Part shown: in pieces, positions 47,451 to 56,482 of the stretch
How positions within the stretch are numbered: the first letter of the stretch is position 1
Layout of the letters: the number at the start of each line of letters is the position of its first letter
Assembly (NCBI RefSeq): GCF_013363755.1
Contig: NZ_CP054841.1
Coordinates: 62,001 to 126,000, forward strand
Direction: 5' to 3'
DNA length: 64,000 bases
Origin: Comamonas antarctica
GTDB lineage: Bacteria; Pseudomonadota; Gammaproteobacteria; Burkholderiales; Burkholderiaceae_C
Notes under the pieces: generated by a model
Database searches by the model: none
What the model was told of the DNA's origin: nothing
Seen by the model: only the letters and a program-made list of their open reading frames with translations
Made by a program: the position numbers and the translations under genes

Positions 47451-47626
47451 ACAAAAATTCAAAAAACGCAAGCGGCACCGGGCGTTGGGAGCAGCAATCC
47501 GCCCTAACGGTCGGTAGGCTATTTTACGGGTCTGCGCAGGGCGGTTCAGCAGCAAGCAAAAACCCTGGTCGAAACCGGGTTCATTCTGGCGGGGCCATGT
47601 CCCGTCAACCATTTACCCGACAATAA

Positions 47627-47638
47627 TTGCCTAGTCAA
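47627..47638. promoter_or_regulatory. possible MarR operator
   Basis: TTGCCTAGTCAA is a near-palindrome (ten of twelve positions symmetric) about 25 bases before the marR start, in an AT-rich stretch. MarR proteins often repress from such sites; this is suggestive only. Confidence 0.35.
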
Positions 47639-47662
47639 ACAAACACGTTTACATACATCTAC

Positions 47663-48151
47663 ATGAACCCTGCCCCGCTTCCCTCGGATTTCTACCAGGC
47701 TGGTGTCTATACGCCCCAGGAAAGCGTGGGGTTTCTGATGCGCCGCGTGCTCAGTTCCATCCTGCAGCAGGCCGACGCCGAGCTGGCCGTGCATGACCTG
47801 ACCTATGTGCAGTGGCTGCCGCTGTACAAGCTGATGGTCTGCAGCGACACCACCAGCGCCGGCCTGTCGCGCGATCTGGGCATCGACCCCGCGGCCGTCA
47901 CGCGCGCGCTGGACCGGCTCGAAGCCAAGGGCATGCTGCGCCGCGAGCGCTCGACCACCGACCGGCGCGTGGTGCACCTGGTGCTGACCGATGAAGGCCG
48001 GGCCATTGCCGCCAAGGTGCCGCAGGCGCTGGCCAGCGTGCTCAATGCCCATCTGAGTGGCTTCAGCCACGACGAAAGCCGGCTGCTCATCGACATGCTG
48101 CGGCGCATGCTGCACAACGGCGAGGCCCTGCGTGGCGCAGCGCCGACTTGA
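47663..48151 (+). CDS. MarR family transcriptional regulator of efflux operon
   Basis: A 162-residue winged-helix regulator. The recognition region is LGIDPAAVTRALDRLEAKGMLRRERSTTDRRVVHLVLTDEG, with the wing arginines intact. The ATG at 47663 has no strong ribosome site. The gene stands at the head of a plus-strand run with an outer-membrane factor, EmrA and EmrB, matching the emrRAB organisation in which a MarR protein represses the pump and is released by the drug. It is also divergent from the Bcr/CflA pump and might control both. Confidence 0.93.
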   Translation: MNPAPLPSDFYQAGVYTPQESVGFLMRRVLSSILQQADAELAVHDLTYVQWLPLYKLMVCSDTTSAGLSRDLGIDPAAVTRALDRLEAKGMLRRERSTTDRRVVHLVLTDEGRAIAAKVPQALASVLNAHLSGFSHDESRLLIDMLRRMLHNGEALRGAAPT

Positions 48152-48197
48152 TACCCGGCACGGCTTGACTTTCCGTATTTCCACTCCTCCTCTCACC

Positions 48198-49643
48198 ATG
48201 CAATCACTTTCTCCACTGCGCAGCCCGAGGCTGCTGGCTCTGTGCGCCGCGCTGGCCCTGGCCGGCTGCGCCGCGCCCGGCGCAGGCCACGCGCCGCTGG
48301 CGCAAGTCACGCCCGCGGCCGCGGGCCTGGCCAAAACCGGCACCACGGCCGCCTTGCCCGCGCCCGACTGGTGGACCGCGCTGGGCGATGCGCGCCTGAA
48401 CGCGCTCGTCGACCAGGCGCTCCAAGGCAATCCGAGCCTGGCCGCGAGCCGCGCGCGCTTCGAGCGCGCGGCGGCGCTGGCCACGGCCAGCAGCACCGCG
48501 GGCCAGCCGCACGGCACGCTGGGCATCGATGCCACGCGCCAGCGCTACAGCGCCAACGGCCTGGTGCCGCCGCCGGTGGCGGGCCACACCTATGACAGCG
48601 GCAATGCCCAGGTCGCCTTCAGCTGGACGCCGGACTTCTTCGGCCGCCATGCCGCCGAACTCGAAGCAGCCCTCGGCCAGGCGCGCGCTGCCCAGGCCGA
48701 CAGCGCCGCGGCCGCCAACCAGCTCGCCGCCCAGGTGGCGCGCAGCTATGTCGCGCTGGCGCGGCTCTTCGCCCAGCGCGATGTCGCGCAGCGCACCTTG
48801 GCGCAGCGCCAGCAGCTGCTGGAGCTGAGCCAGCAGCGCACGGGCGCGGGCCTCGACAGCCAGGTCGAGTTGACCCAGGCCGAGGCCGGCCTGCCCGAAG
48901 CCAGCACGCAGATCGAGATGCTCGAGGAGCAGATCACGCTGGCACGGCGCACGCTGGCCGTGCTGTGCGGCCAGGCGCCCGATGCGCAGCAGGACCTGCA
49001 GCCGCAACTCGCGCAACTGGCGCTGCAGGAGGTGCCCCAGGCGCTGGGCGTGGACCTGCTGGGCCGCCGCCCCGACATCGTGGCCGCACGCTGGCGCGTC
49101 GAGGCCGCCGGCCAGGACATTGCACGCGCGCGTGCCGATTTCTACCCCGACATCAGCCTGAGCGCGTTTGTCGGGCTGAACGCCATCGGCCTCGATCAGC
49201 TGCTGCAGGGCAGCTCGCGCCAGCTGGGCGTGACGCCTGCGCTGCGCCTGCCGATCTTCGAAGGCACGCGCCTGCGCGCCCAACTGCGCGGCCGCGAAGC
49301 CGAGCGCGACACCGCCATTGCGCAGTACAACGGCGCGGTGCTCGACGCGGTCAAGCAGGCCGGCGATGCGATTGCCTCGGTGCAGTCGCTGCGCCGCCAG
49401 CAGACGCTGCAGGCCGAATCGGTGCGCAAAGCCGAGCAGGCCTATGACTTCGCGCTGCAGCGCTTTCGCGCCGGCCTGAGCGGCCAGGTCACGCTGCTGC
49501 AGACCGAGACCCAGGTCATCGTGCAGCGCCGCCTCGCCGTGGACATCCAGGCGCGCCAGCTCGACAGCCGCATCAACCTGATGCAGGCGCTGGGCGGCGG
49601 CTGGACCGATACCACCGCGCAGCTGCAGGTCAGCCAGCGCTGA
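48198..49643 (+). CDS. NodT-family outer-membrane efflux lipoprotein (TolC-like)
   Basis: A 481-residue outer-membrane factor. The lipobox is LALAGC, so the mature protein is lipidated at that Cys. Two repeated helical halves follow, with ALGDARLNALVDQALQGNPSLAASRARFERA in the first and GVDLLGRRPDIVAARWRVEAAGQDIARARADFYPDISL in the second, both standard for the NodT group. It lies 46 bases after marR and 76 bases before emrA, completing a three-part pump across both membranes. Confidence 0.93.
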   Translation: MQSLSPLRSPRLLALCAALALAGCAAPGAGHAPLAQVTPAAAGLAKTGTTAALPAPDWWTALGDARLNALVDQALQGNPSLAASRARFERAAALATASSTAGQPHGTLGIDATRQRYSANGLVPPPVAGHTYDSGNAQVAFSWTPDFFGRHAAELEAALGQARAAQADSAAAANQLAAQVARSYVALARLFAQRDVAQRTLAQRQQLLELSQQRTGAGLDSQVELTQAEAGLPEASTQIEMLEEQITLARRTLAVLCGQAPDAQQDLQPQLAQLALQEVPQALGVDLLGRRPDIVAARWRVEAAGQDIARARADFYPDISLSAFVGLNAIGLDQLLQGSSRQLGVTPALRLPIFEGTRLRAQLRGREAERDTAIAQYNGAVLDAVKQAGDAIASVQSLRRQQTLQAESVRKAEQAYDFALQRFRAGLSGQVTLLQTETQVIVQRRLAVDIQARQLDSRINLMQALGGGWTDTTAQLQVSQR

Positions 49644-49719
49644 AACCCTTTTTTCCTGGATGGGCAGCGCGCTGCCCGGGACGCAAAAACTTCACCGACA
49701 TAACAAAGCGCCAATTCTC

Positions 49720-50985
49720 ATGACCGATCAAAAGCAAGCCGCCGCTCCCGCCGCCACCGGCAACCCCCGTGCCCGCCGCAAGGGCCTGACCCTCATTGCC
49801 GCTGCCGTGGCCGTCGTGGGCCTGGGCTGGGGCGCGTGGCACTGGAGCCATGGCCGCAACTTCGAGACCACCGACAACGCCTATGCCGCGGGCAACGTGG
49901 TGCAGATCACGCCGCAGCTCGGCGGCACCGTGGTCAGCATCGGCGCCGACGACACCGACTTCGTGCGCCCGGGCCAGCTGCTGGTGCAGCTCGACGCCTC
50001 CGACGCGCTGGTCGCGCTGGCCCAGGCCGAAGCCCAGCTCGCGCAGACGGTGCGCGAAGTGCGCGCGCTCTATGCCAACAATGCCCCGCTGCAAGCGCAA
50101 GTCGCGCTGCGCGAAGCCGAGCTGCAGCGCCTCGAGGCCGATGCCGCACGCGCCCAGCAGGATGTGGCGCGGCGCCAGCCGCTGCTGGCCACGGGCGCGG
50201 TTGGCAAGGAAGAGTTCGAACACGCGCAGACCCAGGCCGCGGCCAACCGCAACGCCGTCGGCGCGGCCCAGGCCGCGGTGCGCGCCGCGCGCGCCCAGCT
50301 CACCGCAGCGCAGGCGCAGACCGAGGGCAGCACCGCGCAGGAGCACCCGAACGTGGTGCGCGCCGCGGCGAAGGTGCGCGAGGCCTATCTGGCGCTGCAG
50401 CGCACGCGCCTGCTGTCGCCGGTCGAGGGCCATGTCGCCAAGCGCGGCGTGCAGCTGGGCCAGCGCATCGCCGCGGGCGCGCCGGTCATGACCGTGGTCG
50501 GTCTCAACGACCTGTGGGTCGATGCCAACTTCAAGGAAAGCCAGATTGCCGGCCTGCGCATCGGCCAGAGCGCCGAAGTCACGGCCGATGTCTATGGTGA
50601 CAAGGTCACCTACCACGGCAAGGTGCTGGGCCTGGGCGCGGGCACGGGCGCGGCGTTTGCACTGCTGCCGGCGCAAAACGCCACCGGCAACTGGATCAAG
50701 GTGGTGCAGCGCGTGCCGGTGCGCATCGCGCTCGACCCCGCCGATCTGGCCAGCCATCCGCTGCGCGTGGGCCTGTCGATGGAAGCCAAGGTCGACGTGC
50801 GCAGCCAGGACGGCAATGCCGGCGCGATGCTCGCCAGCGTGCCGCGCACCGCGCCCGTTGCCTCGACCACGGTCTATGCGACCGGCATGGCCGATGCCGA
50901 TGCGCGCATCGCGCGCATCATCGCCGGCGAAGTGCTGCCGGCGCTGACCGCGCTGCCCGCGGCTGCTCCCGCCACGGGCGCCTGA
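49720..50985 (+). CDS. emrA: EmrA-type membrane fusion protein
   Basis: A 421-residue HlyD/EmrA adaptor. One N-terminal helix (LTLIAAAVAVVGLGWGAW) anchors it in the inner membrane. ETTDNAYAAGNVVQITPQLGGTVV begins the biotinyl-lipoyl domain, a long coiled-coil hairpin spans about 90-215, and LLSPVEGHVAKRGVQLGQ closes the lipoyl half. DLWVDANFKESQIAGLRIGQ is the beta-barrel domain signature. It links the MFS pump EmrB, 19 bases downstream, to the outer-membrane factor. Confidence 0.94.
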   Translation: MTDQKQAAAPAATGNPRARRKGLTLIAAAVAVVGLGWGAWHWSHGRNFETTDNAYAAGNVVQITPQLGGTVVSIGADDTDFVRPGQLLVQLDASDALVALAQAEAQLAQTVREVRALYANNAPLQAQVALREAELQRLEADAARAQQDVARRQPLLATGAVGKEEFEHAQTQAAANRNAVGAAQAAVRAARAQLTAAQAQTEGSTAQEHPNVVRAAAKVREAYLALQRTRLLSPVEGHVAKRGVQLGQRIAAGAPVMTVVGLNDLWVDANFKESQIAGLRIGQSAEVTADVYGDKVTYHGKVLGLGAGTGAAFALLPAQNATGNWIKVVQRVPVRIALDPADLASHPLRVGLSMEAKVDVRSQDGNAGAMLASVPRTAPVASTTVYATGMADADARIARIIAGEVLPALTALPAAAPATGA

Positions 50986-51004
50986 GCGGCAGGAGCGTAT
51001 TCGC

Positions 51005-52609
51005 ATGAGTACCCCTTCCACCGCTGCCGCGGGGGCCGCCCCGCGTCCGGCCGGCGCGCCCGCCGCCCCGCTGAAGCTGTCGCCGCTGCATGGCCCGGCG
51101 CTGCTGCTGGGCACCATGGCGCTGTCGCTGGCGACCTTCATGAACGTGCTGGATTCGTCGATTGCCAACGTGGCGATTCCGTCGATTTCCGGCGACCTGG
51201 GCGTGAGCTCGACCCAGGGCACCTGGGTGATCACCAGCTTTGGCGTCGCCAACGCGATCTCGGTGCCGCTCACCGGCTGGCTCACGCAGCGCTTTGGCGC
51301 GGTGCGGCTGTTCACCATGAGCGTGCTGCTGTTCGTGCTGACCTCCTGGCTCTGCGGGTTTGCCAACTCGCTGGAAATGCTGGTGTTCTTCCGCGTGCTG
51401 CAAGGCCTGGTCGCGGGCCCGATGATCCCGCTGTCGCAGACCCTGCTGCTGTCGAGCTATCCCGCGGCCATGGCCGGCACCGCGCTGGCGCTATGGGGGG
51501 TGACCACGCTGGTGGCCCCGGTGGTCGGGCCGCTGCTGGGCGGCTGGATCACCGACAACATCTCCTGGCCCTGGATCTTCTATATCAACGTGCCGGTCGG
51601 GTTGTTCGCGGCCGCGCTGACCTGGGGCATCTACCGCCAGCGCGAGACGCCCACGCGCAAGCTGCCGATCGACACCGTGGGCCTGTCGCTGCTGGTGCTG
51701 TGGGTCGGCGCGCTGCAGCTGATGCTCGACAAGGGCAAGGAACTCGACTGGTTTGCGTCGGGCGAGATCATCACCATGGCCGTGGTGGCGGTGGTGGGCC
51801 TGGCGGTCTTCATCGTCTGGGAACTGACCGATGAGCACCCGGTGGTCGATCTGCGGCTGTTTGCGCGGCGCAACTTCGCCGCGGGCTCGGTGGCGCTGTC
51901 GGTGGCCTACGGGCTGTTCTTCGGCAACGTGGTGCTGATGCCGCTGTGGCTGCAGCAGTGGATGGGCTACACCGCCACCTCGGCCGGCATGGCGCTCGCG
52001 CCCGTGGGCGTGTTTGCCATCCTGCTCACGCCACTGGTGGGCAAGAAGGTCGGCCAATGGGACCCGCGCAAGATGGCGACCGCGGCGTTCGTGGTGTTTG
52101 CGCTGGTGCTCTGGATGCGCTCGCATTTCACGACCGAGACCGACTTCGCGCATATCCTGCTGCCGACGCTGATCCAGGGCGCGGCCATGGCGTTCTTCTT
52201 CATCCCGCTGACCACGCTGACCCTGGCCGGCCTGCCGCCCGAGCGCATTCCCGCGGCCGCGGGGCTGAGCAACTTCGTGCGCATCACCGCGGGCGCCATG
52301 GGAACGTCCATTGCGACCACCCTGTGGAGCGACCGCGCGACGATGCACCATGCGCATCTGACCGAAGGCTTGATCGAAGGCCAGGGCGTGTTTGGCGCGA
52401 TGCTGCAGAACCTGCAGGCCACGGGGCTGGGCAAGGAGCAGGCGCTGGTGCAGATCAACCGGCTCATCGACCAGCAGGCGTTCACGCGCGCCGCCGACGA
52501 CATCTTCCTCGGATCGTCATATCTGTTCCTGCTGCTGATCGGCCTGATCTGGCTGACCCGGCGGCCCACGCCGGGCGCGGCCGCGGCCGACGCGGGCGGC
52601 GCGCACTGA
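51005..52609 (+). CDS. emrB: EmrB-type DHA2 family MFS drug exporter
   Basis: A 534-residue, 14-helix transporter. Helix 1 carries MNVLDSSIANVAIPSISGDLGVSSTQGTW, and the motif GWLTQRFGAVR and the motif-C helix VVGPLLGGWITDNISW are typical of DHA2. The segment GLPPERIPAAAGLSNFVRITAGAMGTSIATTLW is diagnostic of EmrB; a relic of the same segment occurs at 54328. It exports hydrophobic drugs using the proton gradient together with EmrA and the outer-membrane factor. The 3' end faces the convergent ABC exporter gene with nine bases between. Confidence 0.95.
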   Translation: MSTPSTAAAGAAPRPAGAPAAPLKLSPLHGPALLLGTMALSLATFMNVLDSSIANVAIPSISGDLGVSSTQGTWVITSFGVANAISVPLTGWLTQRFGAVRLFTMSVLLFVLTSWLCGFANSLEMLVFFRVLQGLVAGPMIPLSQTLLLSSYPAAMAGTALALWGVTTLVAPVVGPLLGGWITDNISWPWIFYINVPVGLFAAALTWGIYRQRETPTRKLPIDTVGLSLLVLWVGALQLMLDKGKELDWFASGEIITMAVVAVVGLAVFIVWELTDEHPVVDLRLFARRNFAAGSVALSVAYGLFFGNVVLMPLWLQQWMGYTATSAGMALAPVGVFAILLTPLVGKKVGQWDPRKMATAAFVVFALVLWMRSHFTTETDFAHILLPTLIQGAAMAFFFIPLTTLTLAGLPPERIPAAAGLSNFVRITAGAMGTSIATTLWSDRATMHHAHLTEGLIEGQGVFGAMLQNLQATGLGKEQALVQINRLIDQQAFTRAADDIFLGSSYLFLLLIGLIWLTRRPTPGAAAADAGGAH

Positions 52610-52618
52610 TCCGCGGCT

Positions 52619-54265
52619 TCAAGGCATCGCACCCTGGTCCAGTGCCAGCGTGCGATACCCCGCCTGCTGCGCATGCGGCCTGTGGCTGACCGCCACGATG
52701 GTGGTATCGGGCAGGCGCTCGTGCAGCAACTGCAGCACGGCAGCTTCAGTCTGCGCGTCGAGCGCCGAGGTGGCCTCGTCGAGCAGCAACAGCGGGCGCG
52801 CCTGCAAAATTGCGCGGGCCAGCAGGATCCGCTGCCTTTCTCCGCCGCTCAGGTCCAGACCGTCCTTGCCGACGCCGGCATCCAGCCAGCACGCCCCCTC
52901 CTGGCGCTGCAGCCGCTCCAATTTCAAGCCCAGCAGCAGCGTCTGCACTTCGTCATACGGCACATGCTCGAGGCCATAGGTCGCATTGGCGTAGACCGAG
53001 CGATCGAACAGCTTGGCATCCTGGGGAATGATGGACATCAGCCGCGATCGGTCGCGGCGCGAAAGCGCGCGCGCCGCTCGGCCCGCATACCGCACCTGTC
53101 CTGCCTGTGGCTCCAGCCGCCCGGCCAAAATCTTCAACAAAGAGGATTTGCCCGTGCCACTGGGTCCCGTGATCAAGTATCGGCCTGCGGGCTCCAGCTT
53201 GATACAAAGGTCGCACAGGAGCGGCCGGCCCTCGACGTAATGAAAAAAGACGTGGTCGATATCCACTCCCACAGCGCCCGTGTCGAATATTGCGCTCTGC
53301 AGTGGTTCGTCTTTCACCCCCCCGTATTCCAAGCCTTCAAGCACGGTCTCCAGCTTGTGGAGTTGCTCGAAAACGGTGTTGAGCGATTTTCCTACCGTGT
53401 CAAGTTGCACGTATGAAATCAGTCCGATGACGTACAGCATCACGGCACTGGCGGCATCGCCACCACCGCTGGCCGCCACGGAAACGATGAAAACAATGAA
53501 AACCAGGGCCAGGAATGACCTCTGCAGGAAATCATTTCTATCCATCAAAGCTTGCGCTTTTCTATAGGCAGCCCTCTCCACCTCAAGAAATGTGGAAATT
53601 CTGTTCCTCTCCACATACCCCATGTCATTCCCCACGACCGAATCGATATTGAAAATAATATCGGAAACCTCTTTGGAAGCACTGACGGTGGCAAGCACGG
53701 CATCGGCCACATGCCTCGACGAACTGCGTGCCAGCCGGTATGCCATGCAGCAATAAAAAGCCGCGGCAACAACGAAAATGAAACCATGCACTGGCAGTTT
53801 CACAAAGACCAGGACAGCAGAAAAAACGATAAAAAACAAAGCCCGCACCAGCGCATTGAGCCCCTCAAAAACCATGGTCCGCACCGCCTGCGAAGCCGTG
53901 GCCACCGCGGCTTCAATCGATCCTTGGTTCAAGCCGTGAAAAAATTCCAGGGGTTTGCTCAGCAGGCATTCGTACAATGCATACTTGGATGTACAGCGGA
54001 TATCCTGCAGCACGGAATTATTGATTTCAGCCACTGCGTACGCCATGGCTCCAGAGAGGACCATGGCAGCCGCCAGGAAGACCACGCCAACACGAACCTC
54101 CATGGTGGATTGCTGGGCCATTTCCCGAACGATCAAGGCTATCAAAAACGGCTGCGCCACCATTGCCGCCGAATAAAATCCGATGGCTGCAAAAGACAGC
54201 AGGATTCGCGATTTCAGCTCGCCCAATTTGACGATATTTTTGACGAAGCACAAGGGATCAGACAT
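52619..54265 (-). CDS. orphan ABC exporter, fused membrane and ATPase domains
   Basis: A 548-residue half-transporter. I use ATG 54265 because GGAG is five bases upstream, versus two for ATG 54268. Six helices span about 20-300, then the ATPase has Walker A TGPSGTGKSS, Q-loop IIPQDAKL, signature LSGGERQ, Walker B LLLLDEATSALD and the switch His in VAVSHRP. There is no peptidase or other extra domain. The membrane half is much more AT-rich and uses rarer codons than its surroundings, while the ATPase part is GC-rich, suggesting acquisition or chimerism. No precursor peptide, maturase or partner subunit lies beside it, so the cargo is unknown. Confidence 0.9.
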   Translation of the reverse strand: MSDPLCFVKNIVKLGELKSRILLSFAAIGFYSAAMVAQPFLIALIVREMAQQSTMEVRVGVVFLAAAMVLSGAMAYAVAEINNSVLQDIRCTSKYALYECLLSKPLEFFHGLNQGSIEAAVATASQAVRTMVFEGLNALVRALFFIVFSAVLVFVKLPVHGFIFVVAAAFYCCMAYRLARSSSRHVADAVLATVSASKEVSDIIFNIDSVVGNDMGYVERNRISTFLEVERAAYRKAQALMDRNDFLQRSFLALVFIVFIVSVAASGGGDAASAVMLYVIGLISYVQLDTVGKSLNTVFEQLHKLETVLEGLEYGGVKDEPLQSAIFDTGAVGVDIDHVFFHYVEGRPLLCDLCIKLEPAGRYLITGPSGTGKSSLLKILAGRLEPQAGQVRYAGRAARALSRRDRSRLMSIIPQDAKLFDRSVYANATYGLEHVPYDEVQTLLLGLKLERLQRQEGACWLDAGVGKDGLDLSGGERQRILLARAILQARPLLLLDEATSALDAQTEAAVLQLLHERLPDTTIVAVSHRPHAQQAGYRTLALDQGAMP

Positions 54266-54327
54266 CATCGCTCCCGTGTAGCCGCATCATGTTCGGGCAA
54301 ACATTGAAAGCAGCGTCGTGAATATGG

Positions 54328-54451
54328 GTGCGGCCGCCATGGCCTTCTTCGCACCCCCTGACGGCGCTGACCTGGGCCGGCCTGCCGCCCGAGCGCCTGC
54401 GCGCCTGCGCGCGGGCGCGATGGACATATGCATTGCGAACAGCGTCTGGTC
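54328..54451 (+). pseudogene. relic of an emrB-like gene (frameshifted fragment)
   Basis: This stretch aligns with 52177-52330 of emrB. In one frame it reads GAAAMAFFAP, in the next PLTALTWAGLPPERL and back in the first RAGAMDICIANSVWS, corresponding to EmrB GAAMAFFFIP, PLTTLTLAGLPPERI and TAGAMGTSIATTLWS. The DNA GGCCGGCCTGCCGCCCGAGC is shared exactly. Two frame changes and a deletion of about 30 bases show it is dead. It differs enough from emrB to come from a paralogue. Confidence 0.8.
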
Positions 54452-54487
54452 CAAAAGAAAAGCCATCCCCCGCAAGAAGGGATGGCT
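54451..54487 (-). terminator. intrinsic terminator after PRC-barrel gene
   Basis: Read on the minus strand, AGCCATCCC and GGGATGGCT form a perfect nine-base-pair stem (54479-54487 with 54461-54469), followed by TTTTCTTTT. It lies 28 bases past the PRC-barrel stop. Confidence 0.88.
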
Positions 54488-54514
54488 CGAGGCGCAGGCG
54501 GCGGCGCGGGATGG

Positions 54515-54871
54515 TCAGATATACGGCACGCCGTAGTAGTCGTTCACGCGGCGGCCGTATTCATCGGTGTACTCGGGATAGTCATCGCGTGCATAGCGTG
54601 GCGCGCCCTCGAGCTGCTCGCGCTGCAGCGACACCACATAGCCGCCCATTTCGGGCTCGTACTTGAGTGTGTCCCAGGGCAGCGGATAACGGTCGGTGCC
54701 GATGCCCAGGAATCCGCCGAATTCCATGACGGCGTAGCGCACCTTGCCCGACAGCTTGTCGATCATCAGCGTGTCGATCGTGCCCAGCTTCTCGCCGGCG
54801 GGATTGTAGACATTGGTGCCGTTGACGCGGTCGGAGGAAATGACGCTCGAGACGGTGTTGGGGGTGTTCAT
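54515..54871 (-). CDS. PRC-barrel domain protein
   Basis: A 118-residue protein from ATG 54871, with AAGGAC eight bases upstream. It contains one PRC-barrel: VYNPAGEKLGTIDTLMIDKLSGKVRYAVMEFGGFLGIG, then RYPLPWDTLKYEPEMGGYVV. No signal peptide or membrane helix is present. Such small proteins are common in soil proteobacteria and often stress-linked, but no role is established. The C-terminal part is rich in Tyr, Asp and Glu. It stands alone, followed by a strong terminator. Confidence 0.92.
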   Translation of the reverse strand: MNTPNTVSSVISSDRVNGTNVYNPAGEKLGTIDTLMIDKLSGKVRYAVMEFGGFLGIGTDRYPLPWDTLKYEPEMGGYVVSLQREQLEGAPRYARDDYPEYTDEYGRRVNDYYGVPYI

Positions 54872-55020
54872 GGCAGTCCTTTCTATCGGTGGCGCAGTGG
54901 TCGCTGCAAACCCCGAGCCTACGTCCGGCGTGCGCGCGCCGGGGTAGTCGCTGCGCGGACAGCGGCGTAGGAGAGCCCGCAAGACCGCTTCGGGCCGTGC
55001 GGGCCGGCGCGCCTGCCGGC

Positions 55021-56469
55021 CTAAGACGCCGGCGCGATGCGCGAAGCGCCGGCTGCCGGCTCCCAACTGCCGCCCAGGGCGCGGATCAGCATCACCGTGG
55101 TGGTGTACTGCGCGCTGCGCAGCTGCAGCGCGTTGCGGCGCTGGCGCAGCGCATTGCGGCGCGCGTCCAGCAGCTCGAGCTGGCTCACATAGCCGTTGCG
55201 CCAGCGCACGTCCGACAGATGGCTCGCGCGCTCGGCCGATTCCACCGCCTGCGCCAGCACCTGCGACTGCTCGCCCAGCAGGCGCAGCGCGCTGAGCTGG
55301 TCCTCGACGTCGCGAAACGCCGTGAGCACCTGGCCGCGCTGCGCGGCCACGGCGGCTTCGAGCCGGGCCTTCGCGCCCTGTTCCTGCGCGGCGCGCTGGC
55401 CGCCGTCGAAAACCGGCAATGACAGCAGTGCGTTGACGCCCCAGGAACGCGCCGACCAGCGCAGCAGGTCGCCCAGTTCGGGCGAGGCGTAGCCGCCCTG
55501 CGCGGTGAGCACGATCTGCGGAAACCACGCCGCCTGCGCCACGCCGACGCGCGCCAGCGCGGCCTGCACCGTGGCCTGCGCGGCCGCGACATCGGGCCGG
55601 CGCGCCAGCACCGCGGCCGGCACGCCCGCGGGTATCAGCGGCAGCGCCGCCGGCGCCCCCGGCGCGACGCTGAACGCGCCGGCGACATCGCCCACCAGCA
55701 GCGCCAGTGCATTGCGCAGCAGCGCCTGCTGCCGGTCGAGCGCCAGCAGCTCGGAAGCGGTGGCCGATACCTCGGTCTGCATGCGCGCCAGATCGAGTTC
55801 GGCGGCGTCGCCGGCCTCGAAGCGGCGCGACGTGAGGCGCAGGCTGTCGCGGTAGATGTCCAGGCTTTGCGCCAGCAGCGCGCGCTCGTCCTGCAGCCCG
55901 CGCAGCTGCAGATAGGCCTGGGCGACATCGGCCTGCACCATCAGCCGCGTGCTTTGCAGCAGCGCGGCGCGCGCCTGCGCATCCTGCAGCGCCGCGGCGC
56001 TGGCCTGCGACAGCCGGCCCGACAGATCGACCTCATACGACAGATTCAAGCCCGCCGTACCCAAGGTGGCCGGCGCGGCGCCGCCCGTGGACTGCGCCCC
56101 GGCCTGGCGCCCGACGCCGGCGGATGCACCGAGCTGCGGCAGCCGCTGCGCATCGGCCGAACGCAGCAGCGCGCGCGCTTCGGCCAGCCGCGCGGCCGCG
56201 GCCTGGATATCGGTGTTGGCGTCACCGGCGCGCTCGACCAGCGCGCTGAGCTGCGGATCGGCAAACGCCAGCCACCAGGCGCCGCGCGGCTGGGCTTCGG
56301 CCGCGGCGGCGGCGGCGGCCGGCGCGCCGCTGAAGCGCGCAGGTATTTCCACGCCCGCGTTTTCGGGCGGGGCCGGCAGGGCGCTGGCGCAGCCGGCCAG
56401 CACCAGCGCGGCAAACAGCGGGGTCAGCAGGGCCAGCGTGCGCCGGCCAGGGTGGGGTATGGGTTTCAT
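55021..56469 (-). CDS. NodT-family outer-membrane efflux lipoprotein of RND pump
   Basis: A 482-residue outer-membrane factor from ATG 56469. The lipobox is LVLAGC. First-repeat segment WWLAFADPQLSALVERAGDANTDIQAAAARLAEARALLRSADAQRLPQL and second-repeat segment VLARRPDVAAAQATVQAALARVGVAQAAWFPQIVLTA are standard for OprN/OprM-like channels when shortened here to their key parts (ARRPDV and AAWFPQI). It is the last gene of the minus-strand MFP-RND-OMF operon, 13 bases after the RND gene. Confidence 0.93.
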   Translation of the reverse strand: MKPIPHPGRRTLALLTPLFAALVLAGCASALPAPPENAGVEIPARFSGAPAAAAAAAEAQPRGAWWLAFADPQLSALVERAGDANTDIQAAAARLAEARALLRSADAQRLPQLGASAGVGRQAGAQSTGGAAPATLGTAGLNLSYEVDLSGRLSQASAAALQDAQARAALLQSTRLMVQADVAQAYLQLRGLQDERALLAQSLDIYRDSLRLTSRRFEAGDAAELDLARMQTEVSATASELLALDRQQALLRNALALLVGDVAGAFSVAPGAPAALPLIPAGVPAAVLARRPDVAAAQATVQAALARVGVAQAAWFPQIVLTAQGGYASPELGDLLRWSARSWGVNALLSLPVFDGGQRAAQEQGAKARLEAAVAAQRGQVLTAFRDVEDQLSALRLLGEQSQVLAQAVESAERASHLSDVRWRNGYVSQLELLDARRNALRQRRNALQLRSAQYTTTVMLIRALGGSWEPAAGASRIAPAS

Positions 56470-56482
56470 GGCAGCTTTCTTC

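Noticed and set aside
52619..54268. Bacteriocin or RiPP export locus around the ABC exporter
   Set aside because: No C39 peptidase domain, precursor peptide, maturase or immunity gene could be seen on either strand nearby.
54318..54536. Small plus-strand ORF between the ABC exporter and the PRC-barrel gene
   Set aside because: Its residues are explained by the frameshifted emrB relic and by the terminator hairpin; not a functional gene.
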